A stretch of DNA of 33,944 nucleotides from assembly GCA_944319795.1 (NCBI GenBank), contig CALUFA010000027.1, forward strand, positions 1-33,944. Direction: 5' to 3'. The notes beneath the pieces were generated by a model that was not told the DNA's origin, searched no databases, and saw only the letters and a list, made by a program, of their open reading frames with translations. Positions 31,174 through 33,944 of the stretch are shown here, piece after piece. The translations under genes were made by a program, and so were the position numbers. Within the stretch, counting starts at the first letter, position 1. Every line of letters begins with the position of its first letter. This DNA is from an uncultured Prevotella sp. (GTDB lineage: Bacteria > Bacteroidota > Bacteroidia > Bacteroidales > Bacteroidaceae).

Positions 31174-31623
31174 TCAGCGTTTGTCCCTAAAGAAGTCCTG
31201 CATTAGGCGGCGGCATTCATCCTCGAGCACTCCGGCGGTGACCGTTGCTTTGGGGTGAAGGGCGCCGGGGGCGTAGCGGGTGAAGCCCCGTTTCTCGTCG
31301 GGCGCGCCGTAGACGATGCGCCTAATCTGCGCCCAGCCGATGGCTCCGGCGCACATCACGCACGGTTCCACCGTTACGTAGAGCGTGCATTCGGTAAGAT
31401 ACTTTCCGCCGAGACAGTTGGCCGCCGACGTTATGGCCTGCATCTCGGCGTGCGCCGTAACGTCGCAAAGCGTCTCGGTAAGGTTGTGTCCGCGCGATAT
31501 TACACGGTCCTTGCACACTATCACGGCGCCGATTGGTATCTCGCCGGCGCGCAACGCTTCCTCCGCTTCAGCCAATGCCTTGCGCATATACGCCTCGTCT
31601 TTTTTCAGTTGGTTGTCTTCCAT
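31174..31623 (-). CDS. tadA: tRNA adenosine deaminase TadA
   Basis: This 149-residue zinc deaminase turns adenosine 34 of tRNA-Arg(ACG) into inosine. His58 and catalytic Glu60 lie in TAHAEMQAI. Zinc Cys88 and Cys91 are in VEPCVMCAGA. GEIPIGAVIV is the usual start of the core. ATG 31623 is chosen because upstream in-frame codons run through the promoter; homologues begin near MxxxxxDexyMrkAL. A related guanine or cytosine deaminase is possible, but TadA fits best. Confidence 0.92.
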   Translation of the reverse strand: MEDNQLKKDEAYMRKALAEAEEALRAGEIPIGAVIVCKDRVISRGHNLTETLCDVTAHAEMQAITSAANCLGGKYLTECTLYVTVEPCVMCAGAIGWAQIRRIVYGAPDEKRGFTRYAPGALHPKATVTAGVLEDECRRLMQDFFRDKR

Positions 31624-31651
31624 ATTAGCCTTACTTGTTTTTAATATGGTG

Positions 31652-31659
31652 CAAAAGTA
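31652..31659 (-). promoter_or_regulatory. -7 promoter element of tadA
   Basis: TACTTTTG on the minus strand fits TAnnTTTG, 29 nt before ATG 31623. Confidence 0.6.
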
Positions 31660-31702
31660 CCAAAATTCGCCTTCCTGCATCGTGGATATTGCGGAAAAGT
31701 TG

Positions 31703-31710
31703 TATTTTTG
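31703..31710 (+). promoter_or_regulatory. -7 promoter element of yraN-birA-pyrH
   Basis: TATTTTTG fits TAnnTTTG and is divergent from tadA. The octamer array would lie in the 5' leader of this operon, which would then be about 175 nt long. Confidence 0.55.
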
Positions 31711-31738
31711 CATCTATATATTATGGTAAAGCAGCCAA

Positions 31739-31890
31739 CCGTAAAACCGTAAAACCCAACAACCGTATAACCGTAAAACCGTATAACCGTAAAACCGTAT
31801 AACCCAACAACCGTATAACCGTAAAACCGTATAACCGTAAAACCGTATAACCCAACAACCGTATAACCGTATAACCGTAAAACCCAACAA
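31739..31890 (+). repeat. Exact array of 19 octamers in yraN leader
   Basis: The 152 bp consist only of three words without gaps: A = CCGTAAAA, B = CCGTATAA, C = CCCAACAA. The order is A A C B A B A B C B A B A B C B B A C. Blocks C B A B A B (48 bp) repeat twice. The array ends one base before the yraN ATG at 31892. No complementary arm is present. Confidence 0.95.
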
Positions 31891-31891
31891 C

Positions 31892-32260
31892 ATGGCAGAG
31901 CATAACGACCGAGGACGATGGGGCGAGCAAAAGGCCGCCGAATACCTTGAGCGTTGCGGATTACGCATACTCGAACGCGACTGGCGCGACGGCCACCGCG
32001 ACTTGGACATCGTGGCGATAGACGCCGACCAGTTGGTCGTAGTGGAGGTGAAGACGAGAAGGAACGACGACGTTATGGCTCCCGAACTTGCCGTCGACGC
32101 GCGCAAGATGCGCAACTTGGCCATAGCTGCGGCCAAGTATGCCAAGGCTTGCGGTATAGACATGCCGCTGCGGTTCGACATCGTTACCGTGACGGGAACG
32201 GGCGACGGCGACTGCAAGATAAACCACATAGAAGACGCTTTCAACCCGATTATGAGATGA
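31892..32260 (+). CDS. yraN: YraN family (UPF0102) nuclease-like protein
   Basis: This 122-residue cytoplasmic protein belongs to the YraN/UPF0102 family with a restriction-endonuclease-like (PD-ExK) fold. RGRWGEQKAAEYLERCG is the usual first helix. The putative active-site line is RDLDIVAIDADQLVVVEVKTR, in which Asp and the ExK (VEVK) match the nuclease core. The biological role is not settled in the family. It starts one base after the octamer array. birA follows after 48 nt and pyrH after that, likely one operon. Confidence 0.92.
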   Translation: MAEHNDRGRWGEQKAAEYLERCGLRILERDWRDGHRDLDIVAIDADQLVVVEVKTRRNDDVMAPELAVDARKMRNLAIAAAKYAKACGIDMPLRFDIVTVTGTGDGDCKINHIEDAFNPIMR

Positions 32261-32308
32261 CGCAGCCAAACCGAGGCGGCGTATTAATGCCTAACTGCGG
32301 AAGAATTT

Positions 32309-33043
32309 ATGGAAAACATCAAGATAATAAGGCTCGACGAAACCGACTCGACCAACCGCTTCCTCAAAGAATACGGCGGAGAGGAGGGCACGGATATGAC
32401 TATCGCCACGGCCGAACACCAGACGGCGGGGCGCGGACAAGGGAGCAATACATGGGAGAGCGAGGCCGGGCTGAACCTGCTGTTCAGCGTAAGGACAAGG
32501 CCGAAGGCCCTCGAGGCCGGCCGCCAGTTCGTAATGCTCGAGGCCGGAGCACTGGCCATACTCGCCGCCTTGTCGCGGTATGCCGACGGGTTCACCGTGA
32601 AATGGCCCAACGACGTGTATTGGCACGACAAGAAAATCAGCGGAACGCTGTCTGAATGCACCGTTAGCCGCGGCTTTGTAGGCACTTGCATACTCGGCAC
32701 TGGCATCAACATCAACCAGGAAATATTCACAAGCGGAGCACCCAACCCCGTTTCGCTGAGCATGATAACCGGGCGCAAAGTAAGCCGCGAAGACGTTCTG
32801 GCAGCGTTCGTAACCGCCTTTACCGGGTTTCTCGACAAGGTAAACTCGGGCCGTTACGACGAAATAGACGGGCAGTATGCCGCCGCGCTGTACCGCCGCG
32901 ACGGTTTCCACGCCTACCGCGACGGCGGAGGTGCGTTCACGGCGGAGATAGTTTCGGTGGCGCCTGACGGACGGCTGACGCTAAGGCGCGCCGACGGCAG
33001 CATGAATACGTATATGTTTAAAGAAGTGGAATATATAATCTAA
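32309..33043 (+). CDS. birA: Biotin-[acetyl-CoA-carboxylase] ligase
   Basis: This 244-residue enzyme activates biotin to biotinyl-AMP and attaches it to carboxylase carrier protein. Family motifs are DSTNRFL, the biotin loop AEHQTAGRGQGSNTWES, VKWPNDVYWHDKKISGTL, and the central strand TCILGTGININQ. It has no N-terminal DNA-binding domain, so it is a ligase only and not the repressor form of E. coli BirA. pyrH starts 8 nt after its stop. Confidence 0.95.
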   Translation: MENIKIIRLDETDSTNRFLKEYGGEEGTDMTIATAEHQTAGRGQGSNTWESEAGLNLLFSVRTRPKALEAGRQFVMLEAGALAILAALSRYADGFTVKWPNDVYWHDKKISGTLSECTVSRGFVGTCILGTGININQEIFTSGAPNPVSLSMITGRKVSREDVLAAFVTAFTGFLDKVNSGRYDEIDGQYAAALYRRDGFHAYRDGGGAFTAEIVSVAPDGRLTLRRADGSMNTYMFKEVEYII

Positions 33044-33051
33044 AAACAGTT

Positions 33052-33762
33052 ATGGCAAAGTTTAAACGAATCTTATTAAAGCTCAGCGGCGAAAGTCTGA
33101 TGGGCAAACAAGGCTTCGGAATCGACCCCGAGCGCCTTTCCGACTATGCACGGCAGATAAAGGAAGTGCACGAAATGGGTGTGCAGATAGGCATCGTGAT
33201 AGGCGGAGGCAACATCTTCCGCGGTCTCAGCGGCGCAGGCAAGGGCTTCGACCGCGTGAAAGGTGACCAAATGGGTATGTGCGCCACGGTTATCAACTCG
33301 CTCGCGCTGAGTTCGGCGCTCGGCGCCTTAGGCGTGAAAAACAAGGTGCTGACGGCCATCCGCATGGAGCCTATCGGCGAGTTTTACAGCAAATGGAAGG
33401 CCATAGAGGCTATGGAGGCCGGGTATGTGTGCATATTCAGCGCCGGTACGGGCTCGCCTTACTTCACCACCGACACCGGAAGCTCGCTGCGCGGAATTGA
33501 AATCGAGGCCGACGTGATGCTGAAAGGTACGCGCGTTGACGGCATATACACGGCCGATCCGGAAAAGGATCCGACCGCTACGAAGTTCAGCGACATCACT
33601 TACGACGAGATTTACACGCGCGGACTGAAGGTGATGGACCTTACGGCAACCACGATGTGCAAGGAGAACAATTTGCCAATATACGTGTTCAACATGGACG
33701 TCGTGGGCAACTTGAAGCGCGTTATCGACGGCGAACCCATCGGAACGCTTGTACACAACTGA
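33052..33762 (+). CDS. pyrH: UMP kinase
   Basis: This 236-residue hexameric enzyme phosphorylates UMP to UDP in pyrimidine nucleotide synthesis. Its motifs are RILLKLSGESLMG (phosphate loop), GIVIGGGNIFRG, GDQMGMCATVIN, FSAGTGSPYFTTDT (UMP binding) and VDGIYTADPEKDP. It is complete, ending ETIGTLVHN-like (GEPIGTLVHN). In many bacteria tsf precedes and frr follows; here it is last of yraN-birA-pyrH, and its stop codon runs into element E. Confidence 0.97.
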   Translation: MAKFKRILLKLSGESLMGKQGFGIDPERLSDYARQIKEVHEMGVQIGIVIGGGNIFRGLSGAGKGFDRVKGDQMGMCATVINSLALSSALGALGVKNKVLTAIRMEPIGEFYSKWKAIEAMEAGYVCIFSAGTGSPYFTTDTGSSLRGIEIEADVMLKGTRVDGIYTADPEKDPTATKFSDITYDEIYTRGLKVMDLTATTMCKENNLPIYVFNMDVVGNLKRVIDGEPIGTLVHN

Positions 33763-33847
33763 TAAATTAAAAAATTAAGAGTTAAGAATTAAGAAAAATA
33801 TTTTTGTCGTTCAGATTCAATTTTTCTTAATCCTTAACTCTTAATTA
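33763..33847. repeat. Purine-word palindrome, element E (GTTAAGA)
   Basis: The purine arm (33763-33800) begins straight after the pyrH stop codon (33760-33762) and contains ATTAAGA, GTTAAGA and ATTAAGA. The pyrimidine arm (33821-33847) contains CTTAATC, CTTAACT and CTTAATT. The word is the same as in element B, 11 kb away. Confidence 0.85.
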
Positions 33848-33944
33848 GCTTGACGCTGAACTTCGTTTTTTTCCTTAATTCCGCAACACTATAGTTTAAC
33901 ATTATTTATAAGTGCCTGAGCAACAAAAAGTTGCCCAGGATTTT
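33848..33944. other. Window end: spacer with a small hairpin
   Basis: CCTGAGCAAC (33915-33924) pairs with GTTGCCCAGG (33930-33939) with one mismatch, followed by ATTTT. It could be a terminator for either strand. No gene is seen before the edge. Confidence 0.45.

Noticed and set aside
31714-32244. Minus-strand frame with repeated RLYG/RFYG words
   Set aside because: A translation of the octamer array and the antisense of yraN.

Overview
The window looks like a chromosomal piece of a Bacteroidales bacterium (Bacteroidota; Bacteroides, Prevotella or Muribaculaceae relatives fit best, but the genus cannot be fixed from sequence alone). Evidence: many start sites carry the Bacteroidota promoter -7 motif TAnnTTTG, often with TTTG 19-20 nt upstream; Shine-Dalgarno signals are rare; surface lipoproteins have an acidic stretch after the lipobox Cys; there is a TonB operon with two ExbD genes, a long LptF/G permease, a PorT-like barrel, a split 5'-nucleotidase and a RibBA fusion.

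Layout. 1-5.2 kb: tRNA-Met (minus), a START-like protein, a 162-bp near-perfect palindrome that starts inside that gene's stop codon, a very large Ala-rich coiled-coil surface lipoprotein and a small lipoprotein. 5.2-10.1 kb: a hairpin-rich spacer, then an LptF/LptG-type permease, ribBA and a class I aminotransferase. 10.3-15.8 kb: exbB-exbD-exbD-tonB-PstS-like lipoprotein-TPR protein, an energy-transduction operon. 15.9-20.4 kb: an SMR transporter, then minus-strand genes for a lipoprotein, an 8Fe ferredoxin, a PorT-like barrel and a two-gene 5'-nucleotidase. 20.6-26.0 kb: rplS, CapA-like and NlpC/P60 genes (minus), two tiny membrane proteins, a PurH-like AICAR transformylase, a small basic protein and a lipoprotein. 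26.0-31.6 kb: a small odd membrane ORF, a MATE exporter, a higBA toxin-antitoxin pair, a XylE-type sugar symporter and tadA. 31.7-33.8 kb: yraN-birA-pyrH.

Most genes are housekeeping. The unexplained material is between them. (1) Six intergenic elements, each directly after a stop codon, have one arm of degenerate purine-rich 7- or 8-nt words with a GTNAA core and a complementary pyrimidine arm. Nearly every locus has its own word. (2) Two of these share an identical 40-bp sequence and lie on either side of higBA, as if the toxin-antitoxin cassette entered a terminator between two convergent genes. (3) An exact array of 19 octamers (152 bp) ends one base before the yraN start codon. (4) A second palindromic family, built on AAAAGG...CCTTTT, sits in at least four spacers. 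(5) The 162-bp palindrome at 603-764 stands alone. No phage, transposase, CRISPR array or secretion island was seen.

The main limit is that no database search was possible: names rest on recognised motifs and length, and novelty claims about the repeats need genome-wide counting.
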